This document shows, piece after piece, positions 23,575 through 37,100 of a stretch of DNA of 64,000 nucleotides. This stretch comes from Neodontobutis hainanensis (lineage: Eukaryota > Chordata > Actinopteri > Gobiiformes > Odontobutidae): NCBI GenBank assembly GCA_024349245.1, contig JALDNG010000933.1, positions 102,826 through 166,825 on the forward strand, given 5' to 3'. Every line of letters starts with the position of its first letter. Positions within the stretch are counted from its first letter, which is position 1. The notes below the pieces were generated by a model. That model ran no database searches and was not told where the DNA came from. It was given only the letters and a program-made list of their open reading frames with translations. The position numbers and the translations under genes were made by a program.

Positions 23575-24236
23575 TTATTTCATAGATACACGTTTTGTAT
23601 AAGCTGTTCTATTTTTTCGAAAGTGGTATTTTTGCCACCTTAATGTATCAAACATAGAAAGTAAAACTCTCAACAAACTTTGAGGATTATCATTCAAACT
23701 CATTTTCCGATCCTCACCTGAGGTTCGCTTCACACAGAACACGATAAGCTTCATCAGTGAGTGATCAAATACAACTTCAGTTGGAATTTTTATATTCTCA
23801 GTCATTGATAAGAAACAACCCAGGTAATCCTCCAAAAACGAATACCAATCGAGATATACTGATTCCTTAAGTAAGGTTGGCTATGCTACATAAGACGAGA
23901 CTTAAATATTTATAAACCCCGGGGAAACAAAGTTCACAACCAAAATAATCCTAATCAAATTATTTGTCAACGTCTATAAATGACAAGAGAATATTTATTT
24001 CACAAAACATTTTACTTTTCTCCCCATAAGCCAATGTATTCCACAGACCTTTAGTCGAACTCCCATCTGACTTGAATAAAAATTATGATGAAAATACTTG
24101 TTGGTATGAGATAGACCGAAAATGCAAATATTGAACTTAATTCTAAATCTGCTACAATAACCTATACATCGACATATTAATTGAATAAATGGGACCTAAT
24201 TTTACGTTTAGTCATGATAGAAAGAGGCTCACCCAT
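23575..24236 (-). CDS. Five-exon gene, about 170 residues, unknown helical protein
   Basis: Exons 24236-24206, 24135-24098, 24070-23972, 23950-23897 and 23865-23575 join in phase through introns of 70, 27, 21 and 31 nt; the sum is 513 nt. It starts MGEPLSIMTK. Recognisable runs are DGSSTKGLWNTLAYGEK, FGCELCFPGVYKY, LDWYSFLEDYLGCFLSMTEN, EVVFDHSLMKLIVFCVKRTS and a basic end (RTAYTKRVSMK) before TAA. The 3' exon is secure; the first two introns are less certain because a competing frame is open at 24000-24120. Composition is typical of an all-helical soluble protein. A divergent gene starts 107 bp away at 24344. Confidence 0.58.
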
Positions 24237-24343
24237 ATTAAATCTGGCAAATTATAGAATCAGGATTAAAATAAATTAAAAAAACAAACGGCTTTTTAAA
24301 AGTTTGGAGGAAACGGATAGTTTCGAAAATTCTGAAAAGTAAC

Positions 24344-24781
24344 TTGAATGACGCATATCCTAAAAGTAAACCAAAGAGAACTGGGCAAGAACCTAACGCA
24401 TTATCTAATGAAATCACTTTTACTCTGATTAAATATCAGAACACATTTTATTGGCAGGACAACATAGTCTATCTAAACAGCCGAGGAATTACTAAAGTAA
24501 ACAGAAAGCACAAAAATAAACGAGAAATCTTAACCGTAATCAAATATATGTGTCCCGAATACGAAAAGACCAAAATTTTCAGATGTTCAAGAATCCCAGA
24601 ATTGTGAGATTCATAGAATAATTATGTTTTAAATGATTGTCCTCAAAAACAAAGACATATAAAAGTTATTCAGAATTACATGATAGAAAGATACGACCAG
24701 GGAAATAACTTTGACAATTACATGTGGCTTATCATTGATTATGACAGAAAAAATGTTATTTCAAACATTTTGAGAAGCTGA
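24344..24781 (+). CDS. Two-exon gene, 128 residues, unknown basic protein
   Basis: Exon 24344-24603 starts MNDAYPKSKPKRTGQEPNAL and contains YQNTFYWQDNIVYLNSRG and YMCPEYEKTKIFRCSRIP. A 51-nt GT...AG intron (24604-24654) joins it in phase to 24655-24781, which reads IKVIQNYMIERYDQGNNF then NYMWLIIDYDR, and ends at TGA. The total of 387 nt is divisible by three. Two cysteines spaced 12 residues apart in a basic context could belong to a zinc-binding or FLYWCH/transposase-like module, but the pattern does not fit well enough to name. It is divergently arranged with the gene starting at 24236. Confidence 0.52.
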
Positions 24782-24900
24782 ATGACTTATCTTGTTGTGA
24801 GAAACCCTGAACTCTTATGAGGTATAAAAATCGAATCAGATTGAACCATACAATTATTTGATAAATGATATGGGTTCGAATCAGAAGTATAAAAAGTTAT

Positions 24901-25005
24901 TTAAACCAAAAATTTCTTAAATCTAAATTTAACATATTTTAAAAAAGTTTCAGAATGAGGTATTGGTTCTTCTGCTGCAGTTCGTGGAGGAAAATACTCA
25001 GGCAT
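24901..25005 (-). CDS. Short ORF or first exon, 34 residues
   Basis: ATG at 25005 starts MPEYFPPRTAAEEPIPHSET and continues with a basic segment (FLKYVKFRFKKFLV) to TAA 24901-24903. The Pro/Glu-rich start followed by a basic-hydrophobic stretch is unlike chance AT-rich ORFs. It is convergent with the gene ending at 24781. It may be the first exon of a longer gene, because GTTAAA and GTTTAA donors lie near the end. Not recognised. Confidence 0.33.
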   Translation of the reverse strand: MPEYFPPRTAAEEPIPHSETFLKYVKFRFKKFLV

Positions 25006-25743
25006 TTTTATTCATAAAAACAATATATTTTAAATAAGTTGTCTCAAAGGATATCTTAAAATTTACTTAAAGTGAATGAGTTATCAATTTCTCATTTTTC
25101 AAAAAAGTTAAAGTATAAATCTACATGGCGATTTGTATTTCAAAAATATCATAGGATGATGTCCAAAAAATTTTGAAAAATATAATTAGATTTTTGTCAC
25201 ATCAACGAGATTCAAATGGAAAATTACTAAAATTTTAAAAATATTTTAATTCTCAAATCCACACATTTATGCATTTGGATAAACATTTTCAATGATGTTT
25301 AAGGATATGTTCTAAAGTGGATATTTTTAAGTTAAAGATTGTCAGCTCTTTTCAAGACTTAAACGTATCTGAAAAAGTAGTTAACAAACATAAGTTTATT
25401 ATGTAGTCAGCTACTTAGAAAATAATTCTATTAACTGTGAATTTTATTCCCAGCAAATGATCTTAAATTTTAAAAGAATTAAAATATTTTTTCAATACTG
25501 AAACGAAAATTAGGAGTTTTAACAAATTTTGTAATTTTTACGATTTTAAATGAGTATCAACAAGACGTTTTAATATGTAAACCATGATTGAGACTTATCT
25601 CAATTTACTAAACTCGGAAGATCGAAAACATGATTAAAATAGATTTTTGGTATTCAATGGCAAAATTTAAAATTTGTACAATATTTTGTAGAATAATTTT
25701 AATTAAAATAAATTGTGGTTAGTTTTGTTTTATATAATGATAA

Positions 25744-25899
25744 AACTATTCCAATACTAGTGGGATCAGTAAGAGCCCGAAGAGAGGAGGGCAGAAAGAG
25801 GTGTTTCTAGCTTTAAATGATATTGTAGAAATGGACCTATTTTGTTGTATTTACGAAAAAAAACAGATTTTCGTACTTCCCAAAAACCAATCCATCTAG
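25744..25899 (+). other. Coding-like open segment, unknown
   Basis: A 51-codon plus frame between TAA (25741) and TAG (25897-25899) includes ISKSPKRGGQKEVFLALND and IYEKKQIFVLPKNQ. After the stop the same frame continues with ALADRRECEV. It lies in the only GC-rich patch of the 25-27 kb region and has no in-frame ATG. It may be an exon or a decayed element. Confidence 0.22.
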
Positions 25900-27430
25900 G
25901 GCAAGGTTGCTCTAGCTGACAGAAGGGAATGTGAGGTTTAAAATATGAGCGAGTTCTTCACATCTTAACGCAGACAATTTTGATAATTTTCGGAGTAAAT
26001 TCGCTATAGGAGTATGAGGTGTTGAATTACTTAAAATTAATAAGCAGAGTCCCGTTATTGAGGTTACAACGTAAATTCATCCTAAAAGGGCCTTTTTAGG
26101 TTTGACTCATTCTTCCTCAACAAAATTAGCTTTAAATTCAAGTTTCTTTCTTCCCAAAAAGATATTGATAAACTATAATTTTACAAAGCGTAGAATAAAC
26201 ATAAAATTTCAAATACCTACCAAAATTAATGCAACTTCAAAAAACTGAATATTCCAGCTTGTAAAAACGATTTCATGAAAAAATATATGTTTAATTTCAA
26301 AAGATGTCATTTATATTTCGGATAAATAGACAATGAAGAGAGATAAAAATAAAATAAACATGATAACTCTAATTTAATGATAAAAATGAAAAAATTAGGC
26401 TTGATACATCAAGGTACCAGAAATAAAATAATATTACTGGTAAACTTTAGCTCTGGATTGCGATAATATATGGTTAATTGACCTCGTGTACGTGTTGGCA
26501 CTTTTAATTTTAAAATTTTTTTCAATTTAGTGAAAATTTTATTTTATAATATTTATTAGATCTAATTAATATAAAAACAAAAAAGTGACCATTTCATCAT
26601 TTTTTGACACTTATCTCTCCAAATTAAGTATAAGTAGGGAAAATTTTTTCATCTAATGATATTAATGGATGAGTACCCCTGAAATTATATTTCTGAAAAA
26701 GAGAATGAGAAAAACATATTTCTATTACTAAAAGAATAAATGAATTAAATAAGAAATGACGTGAAAAATGAAAACGACAAATGTGTGAAAATATGATTTG
26801 ACCAAAATTATTTAAGGTTGTTTTAGATATTCTGATATAAATTAATAGCAGGTGATGATATAAACAACGTACGATGATCTACATTCAGATTTTAGGGGAT
26901 TATACTTTAAATAAATAATGAATCGAATATTATGATTGACTAGGTTTAGTAATCGTTATTGAATCATCACCTAGCCGTTACACCAAATAAATAAGCAAAA
27001 ATGATCAAATATTTATTATGGGATAAAATGAATTTTTTGTGAAACTCTTTATGAAGATGGTTAAAATCTTCACAATTTAGAAATTGTCTTATCATTCATC
27101 ATGTTTTAATTTTAAACATAATACTTCGATTTAATTGTTAACCAAACAGATATTTCTGATACATATTTGATATATATGAACGCAGAGTTATTTTATTCAA
27201 CAGTTTAAGGTCATTAAATGGCAAATGATATTCAATGGAGCACATTGTGAATATTCTCATAATGTAGATTTTATACAAATATTCTTAATTTTGATTCTCT
27301 ACAATATAGACAGCTGCTATAAAATGGACATAAATCAATCCATACGTACAAAAAAAATTACATTTAAAACAGGCTGTTTAACATAAACTATATTGGCCAA
27401 GCTAACCAGTGGAATTTGTTTCGCGAATCT
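25900..27430. other. AT-rich stretch, no supported gene
   Basis: Apart from the tail of the patch at 25744-25960, nothing structured was found. Confidence 0.5.
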
Positions 27431-30400
27431 AGAATTTCCCAGCCTACTTCCTTGAGATGTGCTAACAGCATTCAAAATGATCAAGCGCTCAAGGGGTTTC
27501 TTCACAAAAGATATTTATTGAAATGTTCAACTCTCACTTCCTTATCACGATGAATATTCATAAAAAAAAATTATTTCAATAGGTCTATCTATCTCACCTT
27601 AGGGATCCACTTGAATAAATAACTTACCTTTCTAAGCACCCATGCAATTGATGTTTGGACAATATCAAGATGAGTCGGCATTTGTCCTGATTTAAAAACG
27701 TTTCACATAATTGCCTGAGCCTATTTCTAAACTTGCTCATGTTTTCGGATATGGGGAATATTGAGTAGTTGAATGATACGATATAGGTTATTCAATTAAT
27801 AAATAAAAAATTACAACAAGCACAATTTCGAAATCGTAACCGTTGAGGAAAATTATTGCGATGCAGGAAATAAGGAACTTATTTCAGTAAAAAAAACCAC
27901 AAATTAATGAAAATATCGCTCATCTTCTGAAATTTCTCATCAATACAATGATGATAAAAGAGTTAAAGCCACATGAAAATTAAAATTAAGATTGTGGTCT
28001 GAATATAGATCTGTAAAACCATTAAAACCTAAGTATTTGCGTGAACTAGTATATCTTTAAAGTCATATATCTTATGGAAAATAAAAATCATACCATGCGT
28101 TTTTAAACTAAGTTAAACATATAAAATAACTCTTTCTCATCTAACCTCTATAAAGACAATTTTAAAACAACGAAATAAAAAAACTCAAAGCAATTAAATG
28201 AATATGATCTCACATCTAAATTGATAGTACTTAATGACACATGACACCTCAGTTTCTTCAGTTTATTGTAAAAAAGACAGAGTTCAAATCAAATCCAGGA
28301 TATAACCCATTTTATGTGTACTGTAAAACCTTGTATCCAATGAGTTAGCATGATTAAATTAAAATTCCCACAAAAACTGTTGATTACATTGTAAAAGATA
28401 TGCCGATGAAATTTTTGAATTATATTCTTAAATCTGTTTAGATATCTCAGATATGAACCATGTAGTGATCGATCCACATCGTAACACTCATATTTAATTT
28501 TGCTAACATATTTCTCGCACAGATGTGAATCTGAAACATAATACACACCTATCTTCTTATCAAAGTTAAAATTATTTCATTCTATCATAAATTATTTCAA
28601 AGATATTTTTCTCAAAATATATCAAACAGTAGTCTTACCACAGAAGTTTAAAATATAAAAGGCTGAAACCGATTATCCAAGAAGAACTTAACAAACATCA
28701 TGTAGTGCTTTATAAATGAAGGATATCATTTCTGTTATCATGAGATTCCAAATCCTGTGTTATAAGTCAAATCTATTTTCCATGTTCAGCCAAAATAATT
28801 GTGGCTCAAAAGAAGAAAAGTAAAACCCACCCTTGCATCGATTTTCGTAATTTAAGATGGATTAGATTTCATGTGAATATTTTCAAAAGAATATCGGTTA
28901 GATGTTTGATAAATCTTTTCTTTCTCACGATAGAACTACCCTTGCTCTAATAGGTTAATTCATTTAGTTGATCTTTCAGAAGTATATAAATCGAATACCA
29001 CATTTTAAACTGTTTCCAGACTCAGTAATTAAGTATTTTAAGTTATATAATTTAAATTATGCGACTATCAGGAGGGGTTTCAGAGATTTATGATCGATAC
29101 ATTGAACGAGATTATTGTAGCATGGTATGTTCTGAGGATAAAGTTTAATTTTTAAATGTCGTTTGAAGGATATTATCATTAGCATTCAAAGAGTCTTCAT
29201 CAGACTATGCTCTTTTGCATTAAAACGTGAAAATTAAAAATTTGAATTCCCAAAATCATAAATTATGTTTCATCGTTTTCTATATTTAATGTTGCCGTGA
29301 TACCCCTTGAACCTCCTGTGACTCTATCTTATTATAGCAAACGTCTGCAAAAAATACTCTTTTATCATTTTAATAACTTTTATATATTATTTAAAGTTAA
29401 TAAAAATTTCCTAATCTTGTGTGATCTCTTTATGTGAGTATTAGGGAATTTTATGCATGGAATCATTTTAAAAAATACACATATTCATTCAAGGAACACA
29501 AGAATCGATCGAATAGAATGACAACCCATTATACTGATCGATCCATCCTTTCCACCTAAATGGTTTAACGACTCTGTTGACACTGCTCGCTGTGCTACTT
29601 TATACCTGACATATTTTTGCTAAAAAACTGAGAAATAAAATGTAAATAATTCTATAATCAATGAAATTATAAAGCTAATAAAAGGCAGAGATAAAATAAA
29701 CGACAGTAATTAAAAATTTAACAAAATCACTTAAATACTATGAATTTAATATTCATTCATTAAAGCAAGCGTGGATTCAAAATATATTCTCCAAAATATT
29801 AAGGCAGTGATATTTCATAAAATCTCACTCGTAATAATTAGATCAATTGGTATTTACATTAGATATATCATTGTTTGTTAAAATACTTCGTGTCTGATAT
29901 GCCACAAGACATTGATAATTTGAAACAACAAACCAAAGAACCAACGCAAAGAGGTATTATAACTCTAAAAGGCTGAGGAAAGAATTAGGGTTTTACTACG
30001 TGAATCTCTCACATTACCCTATTACTGGTAAAAACACTACGATAGAATCAAAGGAGGGAGTTGAACGCTTAAAGGCATTACTTGTTCCTAAATTTTTCAA
30101 TAAAGAAGCCCAGATAGGTTTACTTCATCCTTGTTAAGCAAAAAATATTTTAAATTGGAAAAATAAATTGCAAATTTTCTCGCTAGATAAATATTACAAA
30201 TGTACACCTCTGTGTTCTTTCAACTCCCTCTCAAAAGGAAATGCAGATTTTACGGGATCTGTAGTATCACAATAAATGAAAACCTATACATACTGGTATT
30301 CAAAGTTATGTTAAACAAAACTAAAGAGGGGATTTTTGTATTAAAACCAAATGCATCAAATGTGGCTGAAGTGTGTTGCAATCCAATTTCCTCAATAGTT

Positions 30401-30720
30401 TTAGATTTTAGACCGAATTTATTCAGATTAATGAACATAATTAATCTCATCTACTTTTTCAGTATGCTTCTACATAAATAAATTATGAAACATATGCTAT
30501 ATTCCATTCCATTTCAGGTAAACCAGCAGCTGAAAATTCATAAATGTTGAAAAAGAAGGAGGCTCTGTTATAAAATGAACGGTGATCAAGAAAGATGAAA
30601 TGTGTGCATTGGTACTATACAATCGACACTGTGATCTTCCACGAATGAAACGTAAAAATGCTAAATTTGTCAATGGACCAGAATTAAACATGGGATTGAC
30701 TTTTTCTTTGAGCTGGTTAA
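27430..30720 (+). mobile_element. Ty3/Gypsy-like retroelement relic, copy A
   Basis: Degenerate LTR-retrotransposon internal region, paired with a second copy at about 42200-45570. Reverse-transcriptase traces are readable on the plus strand with frameshifts and stops: KIIVAQKKKSKTHPCIDF at about 28790-28845 (the fingers-palm entry motif), then SGGVSEIYDRY near 29070-29105 and QRVFIRLCSFALK near 29190-29230 where the C-terminal half of RT is expected. Homology to copy B resumes around 30300-30720. No LTRs were delimited. All frames are broken, so it is a non-functional fossil. Boundaries are approximate and set by similarity to copy B. Confidence 0.62.
28353..28888 (+). repeat. Near-identical core shared with 43100-43636
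   Basis: 536 bp that differ from 43100-43636 by only one substitution and one single-base insertion by eye. The sequence immediately on either side of both copies is still alignable but clearly diverged. The block covers the start of the RT region and the sequence before it. The minus-strand frames inside (28289-28546 and its partner) are shadows. Confidence 0.93.
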
Positions 30721-30729
30721 ACCTCTAAT

Positions 30730-33279
30730 TAATGAAAAGATGACTACTTCAAATTCAGAAAACTCAAAAATATGGTTAAAAAATAAAGATATAAAGGGTA
30801 ATCAATCTAAAAAAATATTAAGACAAGAAGATATTGGCAAATAATGATATGAATGGTGACTATGTATTCGTGTATGTCGTTTAAACTAAAAAATTTACAC
30901 AATTACTTGACAAAGCACATAAGAATAGATTCAAAACACACAAATTTTACAATATAACAGTCTAAACATAAAAAAAACAAAAAATTCGCATTTAAAATTT
31001 ATATTCTAGTTGTTTAGAATGACCGCCCACAAAAATCTTTGTGAATTAAATTCACCAAGAAAATCATATCGTCCATACTAAAAGCACAGAGTTAATTTTC
31101 TACGACGTGCTTTGTTGACCAAATATTGAATATTCACATTTAATTGCCATTATCTAAGTTTTTCCTTTAAAATTCGTTAAGTTATCAAATTTACCGAATT
31201 ATATTATTTTTAAAAAGATGGATGATTCAAGAGTAATCGCAAATTGAAGAATGAATAATTAATTAGATCAAGACAGATGATGTAAAATGTTATGATTTTT
31301 TAAGGATGTCCATCAAATCAGTGACAATTTAAGTGAAAAAACAGTTTGAAACAGAAAATATGGAATATTTCTTTTTAAACTCTATATTTATCTTAAACTA
31401 GATAAAACAGAGCATATCATTTGAGTGGGAATGTTGAATTTGAACAAAACAAAATTTTCATTTACACACTATTATTTTGTGGAAAGTCATGTATATTATG
31501 TGATCAAAGTTACCAAATTCCACTCTCAACTCTAGAGTCGTACTCTCGAAGCCTTTCAATCAACCTCAGTTTTTTAAATTAACCAATTTATCATTAAAAT
31601 TTTACTTTTCAAACAACATTGAAATCTCATCTTATTCATCCAATTTTAGTTTACTTTCTTTCAAATATTTAAATGATTTGAATCGAATCACGCTATACTT
31701 TCTTGATTTTAATTATGAGGTACGATTGGCGATTCTTTGTGTCGATTAAAGTAAAATTTGAGAGTTAATCTAAAATTAATACTCTTATGAATATTTTCAT
31801 TCATTAGCTCAATTCATAAGATGAATCAATTTTTAAATCATAATGTTAATTTAAGGGTTTTTGATTTGTTTTAAAATAAATATTTCAACCTTTTAACAAA
31901 GAGTTGCTAAAATGTATCGAATTAACTTTTTTGATATGTTTTCTTATTATATCTAATTTATCCCTTTTTAAATTTCATTACTAAGTTTCTTTTTGTTTAT
32001 CCGATACATACAGTCAAAAATCTCTCAACATCTATCAAATATTCTTGATAGAATTAATAAATAATTTTCAAAGATGTGGAATCACTTTCATCCTATAATA
32101 GGTAAATAGTCGTTAAATTCTTATTCTTTGATATTTTTCAAAGTAGCTTCAAAGTGGAGCTGATATCCATGAATAATGAAGAAAAGTAGCTTGTTTAATC
32201 ATTATTTCGGGTAGCTATGCTTAATTAAGAAACCCATTCAACACACTTTTTAAATACACGAATACTAAACGCACTAAAAATCATAAAAGATTTACATACG
32301 TCCTGACCATACCTCAAGTCATACTTGATCAAATGCATTTTGAAAAATGAATTGAAAATAGAGTAACACACGTTGGGATAGTTAAAAAATTATTTAAAAA
32401 TTTAACACTACAAAATGCATAACCTGTTATGTGTATTAAAATGATCTCTTAGTCGGATTTGTAAAGCCTAATATTTGTAAAATGAACAGAGAATGTTTAA
32501 AGGTATGAAATTGAAACTGCTGAAGGATTGATTTAAATTGATACTGATTATTTTATCATAATTTTTTTGATCATTTAAATTAGTAGTTTAATGAGTTTCT
32601 GTTTTTTTAAATAGTATTGTATACAATGTTTCAATTTTTAAATACGTTGACATAGAATGACTGATCCTTACAATTAAAATTCTTAAAATCTTTTTGATTT
32701 CAGATTTTAGCTGACTTAAACGCCTTAGTTTCTTAACAAATGTATGCATAATTCTGATTTGTTTGTAAAAACCCTTTTACTTTATTTCAATGTTCGTTTA
32801 AATTTCCTTTATTTCATCATTTTTATGGAAAGTAATCAGTTTATTACAAATATTTAAGAAATTTTATATTCTGTGAAAATTCTCAAAATCAACATTTATT
32901 TGGACAGATTTAATCTCGATAATCATATTATTCATGATCAACTCTGAAATATATACCTTGTTAATTGTAAAAATTATCTAAATGTTATTATAGATGTTTG
33001 ATAACCTCATAAATATTGTAAATAAATCACAAATTCAATTAATATTTTTATGAAATTAAAACTGGTTTAAAAATACGAGAATTTCAAAGGTTAGACTAAA
33101 TGTGATTTAGATTTTCATGAAGGATAAATTTTTTTACTTTAATTTATTTCAAACATACAATAATTTGTATTTCATTTAAATATTCGTCTTTTAGACACAT
33201 TATATTCATACTTAATACACAACGGATTACTGCCCCTCATCCCATATTTGAATAGTTATAGGCTTGATTTGTATTTATC
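30730..33279. other. AT-rich stretch, no supported gene
   Basis: About 2.5 kb of very AT-rich DNA between retroelement copy A and the membrane glycoprotein gene. It presumably contains the promoter of that gene; no specific motif can be assigned. Confidence 0.55.
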
Positions 33280-34134
33280 ATGTTTTTCTTTCAACTTCTG
33301 TTATTTATTACAAATGTTCAAAATACTCACCAAAAAATTATAATAGTATAATTATTGTTTAATTTCAGACCACAAAAGAGAATATAACACTGGAATATGA
33401 TCATCATACGTTATATAAAAATAATACATCTACATTTCCAATAATAGTTAAAATAATTTTCAAATTCATAGGGACGTATCAAGAAAATGCACGGTAACTG
33501 CTCTTGGAGTTCTCTCAGTAGTCGCGGGGTTCATTCTAACACGGATTCAATTGTAGTGTTTCACCCAACTACAAATTGTACTTTAGATTCTCAAGTGAGT
33601 ATCATCATTATAAAAGATTTCAACTTTACTTAGCTCAAACGACACAAATATTATCATTGGAATGGACAAATCCAAAGTCAGTAACTATAGTAGCCAATTA
33701 AGTATTTTCTGTGCATTTAGTAGATGATTCAAGTAAAACGATCTTTCTAGTGTTTACAAACATTTCATTAAATATATCAACTTACAATTATACTGAAAAG
33801 TACGTTTAACATTGATTCATCAGTCACTACGTTGTACTTATTAATAATGGGACACTTGATTTAAATATATTTAAACATATTTTGAAGAAAGAAGTTGCTA
33901 ACAGCTGGAATATATATTTGATCGCTGCTCTGATACTTATTGGAATTTTAGCATCTGTGATCTTGTTTAAATAAATTAGATGTGTGTTGTGAGTGAAATA
34001 TTAAGAATGAAAGCAAAAAAAGGTTAAGTTGTGGTTTAATTTCAAAAGATAGAGGAAAGTCATCTGGAGGTGGAAACCCATGGGCATCATACTATGAAGG
34101 AAAGGTAAATCCACTTTGTAGTATGTAGTCCTGA
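33280..34134 (+). CDS. Type I membrane glycoprotein, 221 residues, nine exons
   Basis: Exons 33280-33345, 33369-33493, 33519-33594, 33617-33680, 33703-33799, 33824-33956, 33980-34022, 34049-34104 and 34129-34134. Introns are 23, 25, 22, 22, 24, 23, 26 and 24 nt, all GT...AG; the coding sum is exactly 666 nt. The N-terminus MFFFQLLLFITNVQNTHQ is a signal peptide. The lumenal part carries many N-glycosylation sequons (ENIT, NNTS, TNCT, SNDT, TNIS, LNIS, YNYT, NNGT) and a single cysteine. One transmembrane helix follows (WNIYLIAALILIGILA), then a basic tail with KAKKDRGKSSGGGNPW and the tyrosines SYYEGK. If the last three introns are retained, translation stops right after the membrane span at TAA 33969-33971. 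LAMP- or translocon-associated-type topology is similar, but no diagnostic residues were found, so the family is unassigned. Confidence 0.85.
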
Positions 34135-37100
34135 AGTTGAAGCTGTGCGTGATAAAAGGTGGTTTTTGAAATAACTAACTAGTGAAAAAACATAAGAATT
34201 TGCTTAAGATTCGTAATATATTAGTTTATGAATTTGCTTTAAATTTCTCAAAATAAATACAATCCTATTTATTTGTTAATTTTAATTCTGATCATTTACC
34301 TTTATATCAACAGGCGTAAGTAGGACGATTGATTTCACACTATTACCTAATTTTTGACTTTAGTTGTTCTATGTTCTGTTTTTCACATAAGTGATAAAAA
34401 TTTATTTTTTATTCAGATTTAAAATGAATTTTCTGAGATATGTAGAAACCTTAAGCCTCACAATGAAAGAAACAGCAAATATTTTGAGAGTTGATGAATA
34501 AATTCCAAATTTACCATTTATTGTATCAATATATTTATTGTTATTTGTCTATTTCACTTGAATTAATTTAAATTATATTGTTCGAAACTGTAAATAAATT
34601 CATGAATTTTCTTAAGAATTAACAATCATTGAAAATTAACGAAAATATGAAATTTTATCAAAATAACAATATATTTTATCACTCTACAGAGCTAAAATTT
34701 ATGAAGATCCTTGTTAAAACGTAATTTGGAAAAAATGAAATTTTCTTAAGATAGTTGAGAACACTTCAAATAAAGGTAGAATGCAATTAAATTCTCTGTG
34801 CTCATAAGATAGATGTGCTTCTTGCTATTGTTCGTCAAAAACACATTTGAAAAGGAAAAAAATTCATAGACTCAAAGAATATTTGTTATGATAACAGATT
34901 CATCTAAGAGTTACTCGATACCACGTATAAAACAATATCATGCATGTAGTCAAACGATTTGTAGAAACTAAAGTTGAATTTTGGAATTTTTAAAATGTCA
35001 GATTATTTGTACAATAATTCTGGTCTCTATTCGTTTCATACGGGGCTCTTGTCAATTTATACTTTTATTTTAACAAATAAAATATTGCCCCCTTTAAGAT
35101 CTAAATTTGAATTTATTTGAATTTTATCTGATTTGTTGATAAATTGTTTCAAAATTGGAGGGCTATAATGCATAATACGAATAATTAAGCTTTTGGATAT
35201 TTGTATGTCTCGATGAATGATGTAAAAAAGAACACACATCTTTCAAAAGGAGCAACCGTGTATGTAGCCACTCCACTGAAGACATACGTTCTTAGTTTTT
35301 AAAATATTTGAATTTTTGTTTCAGACATTCAACAATCTATTTGTGGATTTCCTCTAAATTATATTTAGTTTTCTCGCATAAAACACTCATCCAGTCATTT
35401 TTCTCAAATGAAATCTTAACTGCTCTTAATTGTTTTTTCAACGAAATATATATTGACTGGAGCATTTAAAATATAAATCTATTTTCATTATTATTTAAGA
35501 TTAAAATATATATTAAATAAGTTTGTTTGAAACTATTTATGTTTTTTATTTTTGAAAATCAACATTAATGGATGAAAAATAATTTGGTTATGACATTTTC
35601 TGAATTTATATTCGCAAAAATACACGAATAAGATAAAAATATATATTTTTAAATTAACTTGAGAAAGTTTTTCCTCAATAAATTCTCTAAGTTTTAACTT
35701 AAAAATCTTTAAAAATGAAAAATTTGTGTCTATTATACATTAATTATATCTTACAACAGGAAAAATATAATTTATAAATTGTCTTATAGGCTCGAATAAT
35801 TTGTGTAATTTCATTTTCTGACAAATTAATCTGTGAGAGAACGGAAAAAGAATCATGTTAAAAATAAATAAAATTCACATTTTATACTTTTCTTTTAAAA
35901 TGATAATTATTACCCTAATCCATGACATGTTTTGAGAATGAACCAAAAACTATAAAAATATTTCTCAATTACTGTATTTCAACATTTTATCATTCGATTT
36001 AAAAACTTTGAAATTTTATTATCAGTCAAAAATTTAATCATATTTTATATTTTGATAAAGAATTATTTTTTGTCAATTTTAATGTGTTGTTCTTTATAAA
36101 AACAGTTAAAAACGATTCAAAAAGAAGAATCAAATCTATTCTCATGCTCCAATCAGAAATTTAACTTTCAGTTTGCAAAATTTCCATAAATAATTTTCAA
36201 TCCTCACGAGACGTGTCTAGATCATCGTGAAAACATTTAAGAATATGATAAAATACTTCAAATTGATAAAGTCTACAATCAACATATTTCAATAATAATA
36301 AATTAAAATATTTAATATTTACTCGTTAAAAAGGTGAAATGAATAAATTATAATAAATGATGTAGCTGCTGATAAAATCGTGAACATTATAAAGCAAAAT
36401 CTTGTTCATTGCCAGTCTTTTTAATTTAAGGGTTAGGATTGTGAAAAATTGATTTATTATTATATGTTTAAAAATGAGGAAAAATTTATATTATAAATTA
36501 AAAATTCATAAAATTTCGTTTTCATTGATTTACGATTTTAAATTCAATTCATCTTATGAATAGAATACTGAATATTTTACCTGTTTTTTTATTGAATTCT
36601 TGTATGTATTGTAAACAACAATTTTTATCATTGTTAAGTTTCTTATTTCAATTATGAAAGATAAATTTGATATTGTTCAATTTTTTCAATTTCATTCTTT
36701 TTTAATTTAGAAACAGTTATGATCATAATCCTTTATTTTGTCCTGTTTTTAGATGAAAATCAGAATCCAGGAAAATTAAGAGATTTTTTATTTTTTGCGT
36801 TGTTACAATCATGATTTTGACGATGTTGATCAATAGAATTCACCTACTGTTAAAAATAAAGTGAATTAAATGAGTGATTGATCATAACTCAAATGGTATG
36901 TTTTAAAGATTCATTATAAATATTGATTTATTTTTGAAAATATTTATAATGCTGAAAATTTTCAGGTAAATTGATTCTCAATTCAGTTATTTTGAATATT
37001 TTATAGGTGCGATTAATTTTGTATTCATATGAACTTTATTATCAAAAACATTATTTTAATTTCAAAATACGAGATAGTTTACATGAAAATACACAATAAA

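Noticed and set aside
24860..24885. tRNA B-box-like GGTTCGAATCA
   Set aside because: No matching A box, acceptor stem or anticodon arm at the right spacing.
28289..28546. Minus-strand frame with a duplicated homologue at 43084-43296, suggesting a conserved small protein
   Set aside because: Both lie in the near-identical core of the retroelement copies; DNA-level identity explains the matching translations, and the plus strand carries the RT traces.
35057..35239. Frame containing an HRD-like tripeptide, reminiscent of a kinase catalytic loop
   Set aside because: The Lys and Asn of HRDxKxxN are absent, with no DFG or glycine loop nearby; AT-rich chance frame.
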